Assembly: GCF_000143415.4 (NCBI RefSeq)
Contig: NW_003314489.1
Span: 1 to 32,947 of the forward strand
Length of the DNA stretch: 32,947 bases
Reading direction: 5' to 3'
Source of the DNA: Selaginella moellendorffii
Lineage: Eukaryota > Streptophyta > Lycopodiopsida > Selaginellales > Selaginellaceae
Below are positions 1 through 10,995 of the stretch, in pieces. A program made the translations under genes and the position numbers. Numbering within the stretch: the stretch's first letter is position 1; each line of letters starts with the position of its first letter. Below the pieces are notes generated by a model that did not search any database, was not told the DNA's origin, and saw nothing but the letters and a program-made list of their open reading frames with translations.

Positions 1-2141
1 GCATCTTCAGAGGTTTGTCGAGACATGTAGCGAGCAGCAACCACATAAAACCCGCCTCTTGGAAGATGGAACACGAGACACCCAACGAGTTCTCCCTTCC
101 ATGTATACCAAGGGGGCCATATTGGAAGATGTGAATCGGGAACTCCAGAGTAATGGCTACAGGAAGCTGAGCCAATCTAGATTTAGTAGATTGTGGAGCA
201 ACAGGTTCAGGGATGTGAGTATAGGAAAGTACTCCAGCTTTTCAAAGTGTGACGAGTGCACTGCTATCAAAATGGCTTTGTCGAAGAATTCTTGCAGCGC
301 TCAAGAGCGAGAGACGTTGGTTAGAAGGCGGCTCGACCACAACATCGAGCAGAGAAGCTGCAGGACTGCATATTATCATAACAGGATTCTCTCCATGGAG
401 AGACCTGACTCTTACCTCTGCATCATCCACGACAAAATGGACCAGAAAAAGACGTGCTTACCTCGACTCAATCCTGCCCCCAAGGCAATCTCTTCATCCA
501 TGCAGCTGCCTGTGTCTCTGTTTGGCATAATCGCTCATGGGCATGGTGCCCAGAACTATGGGAACTTCTTTGTACCTCTATGGGGTGGCGGGGGTGCAAA
601 CATGATGATTGCGTCCCTAGCAAAACACTTAAGGTCTCTGCAAAGTGCGCAGACTGAGCTGAACGGCCAACCCTTGCATAAGGCCCTTGTCGATCGAACC
701 CCATACAGGGTTCAGCTGGAGGAGGAGCAAAGGCTTGCAGTATCGCGTGGGGCCCCATGCCATCCCAGTGAATATGTTGGCCGTCAGATTGTAGGGTTAT
801 CACGTGAGGCCTCATGCCATTCCGACGAGGCTGGTCGCCCGGTGAATGCACAGCCTCATCCAAACGAAGCAGAATCTCAAGGAAGTTCTTGCGGCCGATG
901 TGGCCTTCCACCCCATCTTCTGCTCCAAACAGACAATGCTGGCAGTGAGAACAAAAACATGTACGTCTTCGCGTACTTGGCGATGCTTGTTGCCAAAGGC
1001 ATATTTGAAACGGTTACACTTGGCTTTCTCATGGTTGGGCACACTCATGAAGACGTCGATGCCATGTTCAGTCACCTGGCAGAGTCCCTCCGGCGATCCA
1101 ATGTCCTCACCCTCCCACAACTCTACGATGAATTCCAAAATTGCATCAAAGGCACTGTTGAAGCTGCACTTCTGACAGAGGTTCCAGACTTTAAGGGGTT
1201 TGTAAGAGGCTACATCAGGGATGGATCCGAAACGCTGATTGGCCACTACAAGCCTCTTCAGTTTCATTTCAGCATGTGTGACGGTGCTCCAGTGATGAGG
1301 TACAAGATGAGAGAATGGGACACAGTGTGGCTGCCAGTGGACGGCATTGAACTCTTCAAGAGAGATCCCATAACTGGGGAACCTATGATTCCTCAGGGTT
1401 CCCCACGGCCGATGCACCCGGATGGACTCAAAGACCAGGAAAGTATAGTGGCCGGGATTAGACAGCATATTGCCTTCTGGAAGAGGGGGTTGGTGTTTGG
1501 TGGAGAATCCTATTTTCAGAGGTGCAAGCCTTTGCTCGAATACTGGGAGAAGATTATATCTACTATCCAAAATGGGCCGGTTGTATATGAAGAATTGGAA
1601 GAGTCCTTTTGGCCAGAACCCAGAGCACCAGATAGTAGCGGAACAATGTCCTCTGGAAATGCAGTGACAGATAACGATGTTGAGGATCACTATTGTGGGC
1701 CGAGGAACAAGAAGCCGGATTCAGCATTCAATCCAGTACAGGTCTGCAAAGGAATGGTCGTGCTTGTCAGACCCAGTAATAAAAAACAAATGATATGGGT
1801 GGGGCGCTGCATCACTGATGCAGAGGAGGACGCGGAAACTAACTCCTTCAATGTAACTGTGGAGTGGTTCAAGCCAAGTTCCGGATATACGAAGGATTGC
1901 CTAGAAAAGAGATGGGTGCTGAATCCAAGGGATCCCAGCATGAGCATATCGGTGGATAATGTTGTGCATGGTTGGATGCGGAAGCAGAGTGCCACCATCA
2001 CCTTGCCAGACCATGCAAGAGATGCAGCAAGAGCATTCATAACTCGGGTTCAAGGTGAGATTCATTAATATTCCTTTACAAAGTTTCTAATGTATTTTAT
2101 TTCAAGGTGAACAATCCGAATCTGAATCAGAGGAGGCTTGA
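1..2141 (+). CDS. DUF7869-like protein, transposon-derived, 5' partial
   Basis: The frame is open from the window edge, so the true start lies upstream; the first ATG inside is at 101, but similarity-like sequence precedes it. The protein has the layout of the DUF7869 family found in early-diverging plants and some animals: a Cys-rich N-terminal part (CDECTAIK), a middle with IHDKMDQKK, then LLQTDN (Asp codon at 932) and VGHTHEDVD (Asp codon at 1052). These acidic positions suggest an RNase H-like, transposase-derived core (inference). The C-terminal part (about 1735-1990) is a small Trp-rich module. A GT-AG intron at 2055-2106 (52 nt) probably removes the unspliced stop at 2068 and extends the frame to TGA at 2139-2141 with an acidic Ser/Glu tail. 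A segment at about 690-900 looks inserted, because it carries an imperfect 45-bp repeat and no family motif. Confidence 0.72.
2055..2106 (+). other. Short GT-AG intron near the 3' end of the DUF7869-like gene
   Basis: The donor is CAAG/GTGAGA and the acceptor TTTCAAG/GTGAAC, 52 nt apart, AT-rich inside. Splicing keeps the frame and replaces a two-residue end (IH stop) by an acidic tail. The length matches the other introns in this window. Confidence 0.6.
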
Positions 2142-2356
2142 TATAGTGTGTGAGGTAAAACAAAGATGATGTGACATATGCATTTACCAATCACACGTGC
2201 ATAAATCTAATAATATGGCGTGTGGCCCATATTAATGGCACATAAACCCATATTGTGGGCTTACGTGCTTTATGTACCATCATTCCCTTGCAGCGTGTGT
2301 GTTGGTTTCCTTTTATAACACAACGAACTCCATATTTTAGGGTGAAGAGCGTTCTC

Positions 2357-2614
2357 ATGGCAAGCACAAAATCTGTAAGTGAGGCAGAAAAGGAGATGGA
2401 GAAGGAGATAGGTGAAGATGTAGAATATATAAGTCTTCCAAACTCCCCGTACTATACTCCAGGTGATCATTTTTCTGAACAAACGGCAACATTAACAACT
2501 ATCGAGAACGCCCCAGTAACGTCAGAGACAACAATCCAAAGCAAAACAACTGACCCGGAGAAGGATGATAGTACCGCTGAGAGTACCAAAAAGGAGGTGT
2601 CCACTAGCGCTTAG
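2357..2614 (+). CDS. Small acidic Ser/Thr/Glu-rich ORF, unrecognised
   Basis: From ATG 2357 there are 85 codons to TAG at 2612-2614, starting MASTKSVSEAEKEMEKE. The product is rich in Glu, Ser, Thr and Lys, with no hydrophobic core and no motif I recognise. The frame is open back to 2255. An acceptor-like TTTTAG ends at about 2340, so this could instead be a last exon of a spliced transcript or of the preceding transposon-like gene. Composition resembles a disordered tail. It may be chance. Confidence 0.25.
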   Translation: MASTKSVSEAEKEMEKEIGEDVEYISLPNSPYYTPGDHFSEQTATLTTIENAPVTSETTIQSKTTDPEKDDSTAESTKKEVSTSA

Positions 2615-3521
2615 GCTTATAATGGCGTGTGCCCTCATGCCATTTACTTGATCACCAAATACCTTTTTCCCTTTGCACTAGTATATCTTAATACCGGTCT
2701 GAGAAATAGAATGGCATGTGCCCTCAGGCCTTTTACTAAATCACCTTTGAAAGAAATGCAAGCCTCTATGTCGTAAAAAAAAGGTACTAGAGAAATTCCT
2801 TAATAATATGAATGTTATTTAGTTTCATGAAAATACACTAAGGGTCAAATGAGTTAAATGACTTCTCCAGACTAGCAATGCCTCTTGCTACACCTTCACA
2901 ATTAGATTCGTTAGAAAAAGATAACATTGAATAATATCTAAATGTTCTCACCATTAAGTTATATGTCTGGCTAATAGGAATGATGTTCATCTTGGAAAGC
3001 TCACCACACGCTCAATGAACAAACAAATAGTGTGTGCGCGCATGCCATCGCTCTTCTTTAGCTTCAGATTCGGCTTGTTCACCTTGACAATGAGATTTAT
3101 TATACAACTAGATGGACTCAGTCTGGACATAAGGTCACCACGCTAGTCACCATGCCCCAGATATGTCTAGCCCCTGGACAAAAAACATATAATTTCACGT
3201 CATTTTCAAATACTTGAAAATTTGTACCTAGTCCCATTTTACTGAATAAATCCCACTTTAACGAAATAGAGCTTATTAGAACATAACTATTTTTTATAGG
3301 AAGTGAAGCATAACTATCTTTTATAGGAAGTGGAGTTGAAGGATGTGTAATGAGAAGTGGAAAATATGACATTTCATAACATTATGCCAAATGAAAGGTA
3401 TTGTCTAAAGTGGTTAAAGCAAGTGTATACACAAATTTTACAAGATCTCTACAAAGTGTTAGTCTTAACTTGATCCTTTTTTACATATTTGGCATGAAGC
3501 AAAAACCAAACACCAAATTGC
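2615..3521. repeat. AT-rich intergenic DNA with MITE-like fragments
   Basis: No gene seen. It holds two related imperfect palindromes with the core GGCRTGTGCCCTCA (2622-2657 and 2711-2746). A stretch at 3229-3270 matches the right terminus of the MITE at 21151-21436 (shared: TTACTGAATAA then CCACTTTAACGAAATA). A tandem pair of a roughly 26-bp unit lies at 3279-3331 (CATAACTAT..TTTATAGGAAGT). The left part of the MITE copy was not found, so this is a truncated or diverged relative. Confidence 0.45.
3517..3521. repeat. Target-site duplication of the outer element, left copy (ATTGC)
   Basis: ATTGC directly precedes the LTR start TGTAAGCG; the same five bases follow the other LTR at 18864-18868. 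Five bases is the usual Ty3/gypsy duplication length. Confidence 0.85.
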
Positions 3522-5444
3522 TGTAAGCGACTAAATTTTCCATTCTACTTTAGTCATTTAACCACACCTCCGACCACTTGGAGGAGTCTCAATCACAACC
3601 TCCGTAAGTCCAATTCCGGACTTGGGACTTGCTAGCCCTGAGAATGGCCTCCATGCCACTTAACATTTGCACTTGGTCCAAGTGCTCCACGTGTCCGATC
3701 ACACGACCGACACTCAAAGGTACCACCGACATAGCAGCCTGTTACGCTAAGGCCATGCCCAATCACCTTTGCCACACTGGTAGTCCAATACCACTTGCAT
3801 CACAGTCTTGGCTCTCAAAGACTAGGTAACCCATCCGTGAGTGGTCATCTCAGATCCACTCTTTAGCATCCTTAGGATGCCCACCGACAAGGGGAATAGC
3901 CTTCCCCAATATCCCTCTGTCAGTCCCCACTAAGTCCCTTTTTGCCCCTGGCCGTGTTTGCCGACACTGCCACTGGATTGAGGCCCACAGGCTCGACCAC
4001 TAAGTCCCACGGTCCTCTGGGACTTCCTCACCACACGATTGTGTCCTTGGTCACTACCCCAGAGGACTGCTCCTCTTCCTTTCCACAGTTTGGGCCTTTG
4101 GGACAACATTTCGAAACACCGTGGCCTTACGCGAGCCACCTGGGTACTCTCCCCGCCTTTCGCCTTTAGGTGCTCTAGCCATGGGCTTAGAGCGAGGTTC
4201 CGTTGAGCCACGACAGGTATCCAAGTAGGTAGTGCCACCCACACTTGGACTGGGAGCATCGGCCAGTCGATCTCCCGGGGGAACTAGAGCCGGCTCTTGA
4301 ACACTTCACCAAGCTACCCCGCTTGTCGGTCCGTGTTCACTCTAGTCTTGGACTTCCCAGTGGGCAGCTCATCACCCAACACTGGGTCCGGCCTTCCTGG
4401 GCCAAACTGGCCTTTCCTGGCCAAACTGGCTCCACTGCAGTCCTCCCCTTTACTATACTTTTGGAGCTCACCAAACCCCCCAGGGTCTGGGAGACGAACG
4501 CTTTGGGCTTTCACCTTCTCAGACTCGAACTCGGACTCGGACTCGGACTCGGACTCGGACTCGGACTCGGACTCGGACTCGGACTCGGACTCGGACTCGG
4601 ACTCGGGCTCGGGCTCGGTCTCGGTCTCGGTCTCGGTCCCGGTTCCATCTCGGACTCCATCTTGGACTCCATCTCGGGTCCATCTCGGACTCCATCTCGG
4701 GTCCATCTCGGGTCCATCTCGGACTCCATCTCGGACTCCATATCGGACTCCACTTCGGGTCTCGGTCTCGGTCTCGGTCTCGGTCCCGGTTCCATCTCGG
4801 ACTCCATCTTGGACTCCATCTCGGGTCCATCTCGGACTCCATCTCGGGTCCATCTCGGACTCCATCTCGGGTCCATCTCGGGTCCATCTCGGACTCCATC
4901 TCGGACTCCATATCGGACTCCACTTCGGGTCCATCTCGGACTCCATATCGGACTCCACTTTGGGTCCATCTCGGACTCCATATCGGACTCCATATCGGAC
5001 TCCACTTCGGGTCCATCTCGGACTCCATATCGGACTCCACTTCGGGTCCATCTCGGACTCCATATCGGACTCCATATCAGACTCCACTTCGGGTCCATCT
5101 CGGACTCCATATCGAACTCCATCTCGGACTCCACTTCGGACTCCATATCGGACTCCACTTCGGGTCCATCTCGGACTCCAACTCAGGTCCGCCTCGGACT
5201 CTATCTCAGACACTTCCACGTGTCATGTGTTGGTCCTTTTTGGGTCCCTTTTTGGAGCCTTGCTTATTGGTTGCCTTGTGCTTGCTCCTCGAGCTCTTTG
5301 TTGGGAGTTCCACTCCCGCTCTCGACCTTCCAAGTCGGAGCTTTTAGTCCAAACGTGTTATGCTCGTTTGGCTTTCGCTTCGGCCACTACCACGTGGCAC
5401 CCTTTCCGGCTCCACTTTGGGGCCTAGGGATTTTGTGTCTCACA
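3522..5444 (-). repeat. 3' LTR of the outer element (1923 bp)
   Basis: Matches 17021-18863 over its whole length apart from tandem-array length changes. In minus-strand sense it starts TGTGAGAC and ends in CTTACA. The block at about 4440-4515 (minus sense: GGTGAAAGCCCAAAGCG, then CTCCCAG, then CCAAAAGTATAGTA) is also present in the inner element LTR at about 7494-7560, so the two LTR families are related. Confidence 0.88.
4527..5215. repeat. Tandem array in the 3' LTR: GGACTC hexamers followed by 12/36-bp units
   Basis: Twelve GGACTC units at about 4530-4602, then GGGCTC and GGTCTC variants, then a long run of 12-mers of the type CATCTCGGACTC, CATATCGGACTC and CACTTCGGGTC. In the right part these order into a 36-bp higher unit. 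The array contains almost no stop codon in any of the six frames, which produces long spurious ORFs of Asp-Ser, Gly-Leu, Arg-Val, Glu-Ser and Pro-Ser repeats. Confidence 0.9.
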
Positions 5445-5472
5445 ACTCCACCACCCATAGACGAAGTTCGAT
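5445..5472 (-). other. Polypurine-tract region of the outer element
   Basis: On the minus strand the sequence just before the 3' LTR reads GAACTTC, then TCTATGGGTGGTGGAGT, joined to TGTGAG. The same block adjoins the inner 3' LTR at 13462-13487. It is G-rich rather than purely purine, but its identical position in both elements supports a role as plus-strand primer. Confidence 0.65.
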
Positions 5473-5550
5473 GTCCTCATCGAACGGTAAACCATCTTAT
5501 AAAGTAACACCCGCATGTGTTACCATTTCCATCCTTGGCACCTAGCCAAT

Positions 5551-5685
5551 ATTTGTCAATGGTTTGACATTGAAGGCTCACCATGCCTTCTCCATATTCG
5601 TCAATGGTTTGACATTGAAAGCTCACCATGCCTTTTGCATATTCCTCAATGGTTTGACACCAAAGGCTCACCATGCCTTGCCTAT
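5551..5685. repeat. 45-bp tandem repeat, three copies
   Basis: Units start at 5551, 5596 and 5641, each containing TCAATGGTTTGACA and GGCTCACCATGCCTT with few changes. The unit is 15 codons long and, read on the minus strand, gives a 15-residue repeat (core VSxQCQTIDEY). No known protein matches and no gene context supports translation. Confidence 0.8.
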
Positions 5686-7104
5686 CCTCCAAGGAGGGTA
5701 GTCTCTCCAACTTAGAGACTGATTGGACCACATGTAGTGGTTCTCTCCTTTTATTGGTTTAGTTCTCGCTAAACCCCTTAGAAACTCTTCTCTAAGTCAA
5801 TCCCACTACTCCTTCTCGAGTAGACTCAATTTCCATCTATTGAACGTTTGCACCTTGGAACTTTTACTCTTTTGACTTTTGGAAGTCAATTTCCTAGGTG
5901 TCTCTAACACCTTGCATTGCACAGATTGTGCAACTCCACTTCCCCATCCTAGGGAGTTCATTACTTGAGGGCACCATCATCCTCTCTTCTATTTTGTGCC
6001 ACCTTGGGCACTAAGTTCCATTTATCATACTTCGTGCTAGGGCTGTCCATGGCCCTATCGTTTGGCTACTTTACCGCTCCCTCCCTTGGAGCATCCACTT
6101 TCGCCAAATCGGAGCAATTCGGAATCCATCCTTGGAAACACACTTCCTTTCCCGCAATTTGTTAGCGTCCAACACATTAGTGTTCCTCGCCTAACTTTGT
6201 CACTTGGATTCCTTCCAAGGGATTCCACGGCCCTATCTTGGCCACTCATCTTTTGCTCCTATCCGTTGATTATTGCGCCAAGCAACATCGAATCTCTACC
6301 TCCCTCGTTGAGGTATTCTTTTGATTCCATAGCAAAGGTTCTGCTTTGCCAAGACTAGGGTGTTCACCCCTGGTAAGTCTCTTTAGCATCTTCTACTGTG
6401 GGCTCTATCCATGGCCCAACTTTGTGACCCTCCCATGGGTCTCTCCTAGAGACTACTTTGAACTCACAATACCATTGTATGGTCGTAGTTCATTTCCTTA
6501 GGTGTCCTTCCCACTTGGTCACCTTGACCAAGCCACACCATTATCAATAGGAACTAGGTCTTCCAGACCCTTCTAAGTTGTTGACTATGACCCCGGGGGC
6601 ATCCCCCACACTTGGCGGTGCGCCCAAGCCAGCCCTTCCGGCCAAGGATCCATAGCAACTGAGACTGGGTGTCCCCATCTCATTCACCACGTCCTTGGTG
6701 CCCTTTGCACCAAAGTGTTCAAGTTAGATATGCCGAGCTTTCACTCTAAGCAATCTAACCGTGCATCACGACTCCGGGGCATCCCCCGCTTGGCGGTGTG
6801 CCCAAGCCAATCTCCTCATTGAGAGTCCATGACCACCGAAATATGAGTGTCCTCATATTCCAAACCATCACCACGCCCTAGTGATTTGGGACTCGAACCC
6901 AAGCACTAGAGGGTCGGGACTCAAACCCAACCTCCGTATATGCATCTACGGACGGCATCACCCAGGATGCCTGGCGTGACTCTCCCCACGCCGGTGCACC
7001 AACTTATACTCAAAGCGCGCTAGAGATCACAGCTTAGGAACCTAGTTCCTCCCCACTGCCAAGTCCTCTCACTTGACAAGCCTGTGATCATGCATGGACT
7101 CCTC

Positions 7105-7109
7105 CATGC
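7105..7109. repeat. Target-site duplication of the inner element, left copy (CATGC)
   Basis: CATGC abuts the LTR start TGTAAGG; the same five bases follow the second LTR at 14635-14639. This fixes the insertion point inside the outer element. Confidence 0.88.
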
Positions 7110-8257
7110 TGTAAGGAACCAACTCGCCGAGGTGTCGTAGGCTAAAGGAACCCCGAAAGCATGACCAAAATGACAAAGAGTTCATCGGATGGGACCAAGT
7201 CGAAGATCGAGTCCAAGACCGACTCTAGGACCGAGTTCGAGATCGAGTCCGGAATCGAGTCCGAGACCGACTCGGGGACCGAGTTCGAGTCTGAGTTCGA
7301 GACCGAGTTTGAGACGGAGTCCGAGATCCGAAATCGGGTCCGAGACCGAGTCCGAGGTCGAGTCCGAGGTCGGGTCCGAGATCGGGTCCGAGATCGAGTC
7401 CGAGATCGAGTCCGAACCCGAATCCGAAGTCGGATCCGAAATCGGGTCCGAGATCGAGCCAGAGACTAAGTCCAAATACTAATACGGGTCAAGGGGTGAA
7501 AGCCCAAAGCGTGCGTCTCCCAGGGGGGGGGGGGCTGCAGGGGGTTCCAAAAGTATAGTAGGGATAGTGAGGTCCAGGAACCAGTTTAGAAGGGACTCTC
7601 CAGTGGGGCTCCCAAACTGACTTGAGGTTGGGACTGGGACCGAGGGGCCTTGGGTGGGAGTGAGCATGGACTTGGTTGGTGCCGGAGGGGCCATCCAAGG
7701 AAGTGCTCAAGAGCAGCTCCCACTCCCGAAAGGGAAACCGATTGCGGTGCTTCCGGCTCAAGTGGAGTGGTGCCCCACTTGAGTACCATGCGGCTCATTG
7801 GTCCTCGCCCTTCCTAGGGGCTTGGGCCTTCCTTCGGGATGGAAGTGGGGGGCGAGAGGTACCCATACCGGGCCGCTAGGCCATGGTGTTTCGCCCCGGC
7901 GTCTCGAAGCAAGTGTTGCACTCAAGACTTGGGATTTAGAGGGTCCCATGATCAAGTCTTGTGGTACCAAAGGATGTTAGGAACCTGGAAGCTTGGTGTG
8001 CTTGGCTGCTTGTGCTTGCGGGGAGTGTAGCCGAACCTTAAGTCCAGTCCAACCCGGGGAGGGGGATTGGGAGTGATTTGGGAATCCGTGGATGGTGGCT
8101 AACACTCCGTTGCTCGTGCAGTGAGTAGCTGAGACCAAGTAGGAGCTGGTACCATAGGCGAGAACCTTGGCAAGGGAACTTAGCAAAAGCCAAGGCGGTG
8201 TTGGACGGATAGGCGAGGTAAGCTAGCAAATTGGAAAGGAAAAATTTGTGGCTTACA
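7110..8257 (+). repeat. 5' LTR of the inner element
   Basis: Starts TGTAAGGAACC and ends GTGGCTTACA. About 50 bp in is a degenerate GAGTCC/GAGATC/GAGACC hexamer tract (about 7195-7475) that is stop-free in several frames. A 12-G run lies at about 7523-7534. The block after the tract is shared with the outer element LTR. Confidence 0.93.
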
Positions 8258-8276
8258 ATTTGGTATTGGAGCCTTT
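8258..8276 (+). other. Primer-binding site, initiator-Met-tRNA-like
   Basis: ATTTGGTATTGGAGCC follows the LTR. It matches the TGGTATCAGAGCC complement of plant initiator methionine tRNA 3' end except for TG in place of CA. The outer element has TGGTATCGGAGC at the same place. Confidence 0.72.
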
Positions 8277-8316
8277 ATCTCAGTTCTAGCGAAGGATAGA
8301 GGCGGATTGCTGGGAG

Positions 8317-10995
8317 ATGGCAAGGGCAGGGCGTAAGCGAACCCAGGCGGAGACGGAACCTCCGCCGGAGCTGGAGCCTCCGGTCGAACAAGAGGCTATG
8401 GATGAGGAATCCTTGCATGAGGAGAACTCTAGTGAGGAAACTTCCAAACAGGAGTCCGGTGGCGAGGTTCGGTCGTCCAAGGCTGGATTGGACGTGCTAG
8501 AAGGACAGTTGGCACAGACCAATGCCCTGCTGGAAACTCTCGTACGCAAGCTAAAGCGTGACGAGAGGCGGAAGAAAAAGAAAAAGACTGCGGATGCTGG
8601 CAGCGCAGAAGGTGCGGATCTTTCGGCCGGGACTGAGGCAAAACCAGACAAGGTCGAACAAACTGAAGTGGAATCAGTCCCTCAGGCAGTTCCCAAGTAC
8701 AAACCAAAGCCCCCACCGGTCTTCAAGGGAGTGAACAACTATAAGGTGGTGGAGGATTGGTTTTACGATATGGAGGACTACTTCCGAGCGTTGTGGTTAC
8801 CGAGCTCGGAGAAGGTCCCATGTGCAAAACCATACTTGGCAGATAATGCCAAGTCTTGGTGGAGAACGACGGAGGCCAACGAAGGACCAGTGGCCACTTG
8901 GGACATGATGAAGGCGAGGATCCGCGCAACATACGTTCCTCCGAATGCCACTCTGCATCTGAGAGATGAGCTGAGTAGGCTGAAGCAGACTGGAACCATC
9001 CAGGAATATATGAATGGGTTCATGGCAAAAAGGATACTTGTCACGGACATGGGGGATATGGATGCGTTCCATGCCTTCATATCAGGTTTGCAAACCTGGG
9101 CTCGCGGTGAGGTGATGCGGTGGAACCCGACCAACTACAAGGAAGCGTTGGATGCGGCCATCAAGGTGCATTTCAACGATAACCTGCGAAAGGGGAACAC
9201 GACGGGGTCGGGATCCACATTTAGCAAAGGGGCCAAACCAAGGGGAACGTATAGCAAGGGGAAATTCAAAAAGAGTTTCTCTAAGAATGAGTCCTCGGGG
9301 TTCCGGAAAGGCAAATCCGGTGGCCAGCGAGCGAGTACGTGGGGGAGTCAAGCGAAAAAAGACAAACCCACGGATAAGAAGGTCAAGTCGTATAGCAGCG
9401 TGGGAAACAACGTATGCTACAACTGCGGCGAAGCGGGACACTTCTCGAGGGAATGTCCCTACCCGAAGAAGGCCAGAGCCAATATGGCCATCAAGTCGGG
9501 TGAAGTCCAAACTGAGGTATGTGATCCAGTCCCTAACTCAAAGTTACTCATTACACGAGCAACTTTGGTAGAGAGTCGTTCGCGACATCTACTAGCCCTC
9601 CGAGGGAAGCTCGGAGGTAGCTTTGTTAAGATCCTTATTGACACGGGTGCTTCGGATAATTTTGTGGCTGCAGACATAGTTCGGCAAGCCGGACTAACGG
9701 TGCAGCGGCTAGGCGAACCAAGGACTATAGAGTTTGTTCAAGGTAGCCAAAGCACCGATGAGGTACTTCGACAAGCGAGAGTCGAAGTGGGGACATGGAA
9801 AGTGGACATGGATTTCACCATCTTGGACATGGCGGGATTTGACGTGATCTTCGGAATGGATTGGTTTAATCGGTTCGTGGTAGCCCTGCATGGACAAGGT
9901 AGGAACCTGGTGGTATTGGCGAATGCCCAAGGAAGAAGATCTAGGGTGGAGGCCCAGGATCTAAAGGTAGGGCAAAGCAAGGCCAAAGAGTCATGCTTAA
10001 ACCTGGTGTCCACGAGAGGACAACTCACTAAAGGAACTAAGGCAGCCTTTTTGTGCTTACTCTCGGTGAAGAGTGACAAAAAGACAAGAACGGAAGAAGT
10101 ACCTTTAGTGATCCAGCAGGTGCTGGACCAATTCCAGGATACGATGCCGAAGGAGCTACCGGCGGGGTTGCCCCCCGCACGACCGATAGAACATAAGATT
10201 GAGCTGGTCGAGGGTGCTGAGGCAGTGGTTCGTCCACCCTATCGATTGAATGAAAAAGAACTCAAGGAGCTCAAGAGCCAACTAGAGGAGTTGGTGGACA
10301 AAGGGTATGTTAGGTTGAGCAAGTCGCCGTATGGGGCGCCGGTGCTATTTGTGAAAAAGAAAGATGGATCTATGCGCATGTGCATAGACTACCGGTTGCT
10401 CAACAAGTATACCAAGAAGAACAAGTACCCTTTGCCAAGGATCGAGGACCTGTTCGATAGGTTGGGAAAGGCAAAATACTTCTCGAGGATTGACCTAAGG
10501 TCAGGATACTACCAGATCAGGGTAGCTGAGGAAGATGTTGAGAAGACAACCTGTCGAACGAGGTATGGGAGCTTTGAGTTTTTGGTGATGCCCTTTGGGC
10601 TGTGCAATGCACCGGCAACGTTTTCGGCGTTGATGAACCACATCTTTGTACCCTATTTGGATCGCTTCGTGGTCGTCTATATTGACGACATCCTGATCTA
10701 TAGCGAGACGCTAGAGGAGCATGCCAAACACTTGGCGAAGGTGTTTGAGAAACTAAAGGAACACAAACTGTATGCTAAAGAGAGCAAATGTGACTTTGCT
10801 CAACAAGAGGTAAAGTTTCTCGGGCATGTGGTGGGCCAGGACGGGCTCAAGGTGGACCCGGAGAAGGTCCAAGCGATCCAGGAATGGGAACGACCATCGA
10901 ATGTACATGAGTTGAGGGCGTTCCTGGGGCTATGCAACTACTATCGAAAGTTTATCAGACACTATTCGAGAGTAGCCCTGCCCTTAACGGACTAA
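8317..10995 (+). pseudogene. gag-pol: gag-protease-reverse transcriptase part of the inner polyprotein
   Basis: ATG 8317 is the first ATG after the primer-binding site, 60 nt past the LTR. The N-terminus is acidic, followed by a Lys-rich stretch (residues about 80-90) and a retrotransposon gag domain (about 135-290). A basic linker leads to a zinc knuckle CX2CX4HX4C at residues 367-380. The aspartic protease has DTGA with its Asp at residue 442. RT starts near 610, with catalytic Asp726 ([11 protein letters not shown]) and Asp790-Asp791 (YIDDILIYS). The frame then hits TAA at 10993-10995, where a Leu is usual between RT and RNase H, and continues open in the same frame beyond it. All key residues up to the stop are present. 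Confidence 0.92.

Larger units (their letters stand above)
5445..7109 (-). other. 3' interior of the outer LARD element, non-coding
   Basis: No credible protein gene. It contains a 45-bp tandem repeat (5551-5685). At about 6570-6980 there is a structured block homologous to the inner element 3' leader (13200-13430): T-arm-like GGGTTCGAGTCCC motifs and a G-run/C-run hairpin around GCATCCCC. The hairpin block is duplicated here (about 6585-6640 and 6768-6825) but single in the inner element. The region ends at the inner insertion site. Confidence 0.7.

Noticed and set aside
812-1690. 292-codon minus-strand ORF
   Set aside because: Antisense shadow of the DUF7869-like gene; no recognisable motif.
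4245-5507. Long overlapping ORFs of up to 420 codons on both strands across the outer LTR
   Set aside because: They arise because the GGACTC and 12-mer arrays contain almost no stop codon in any frame; all six frames are open and the peptides are simple repeats.
5551-5685. CRISPR-like array
   Set aside because: The units are contiguous tandem repeats with no unique spacers, in a plant nuclear context.
7161-7482. Glu-Ser/Arg-Val repeat ORFs in the inner LTRs
   Set aside because: Hexamer-tract artefacts in an LTR; present identically in both copies and open in opposite frames.
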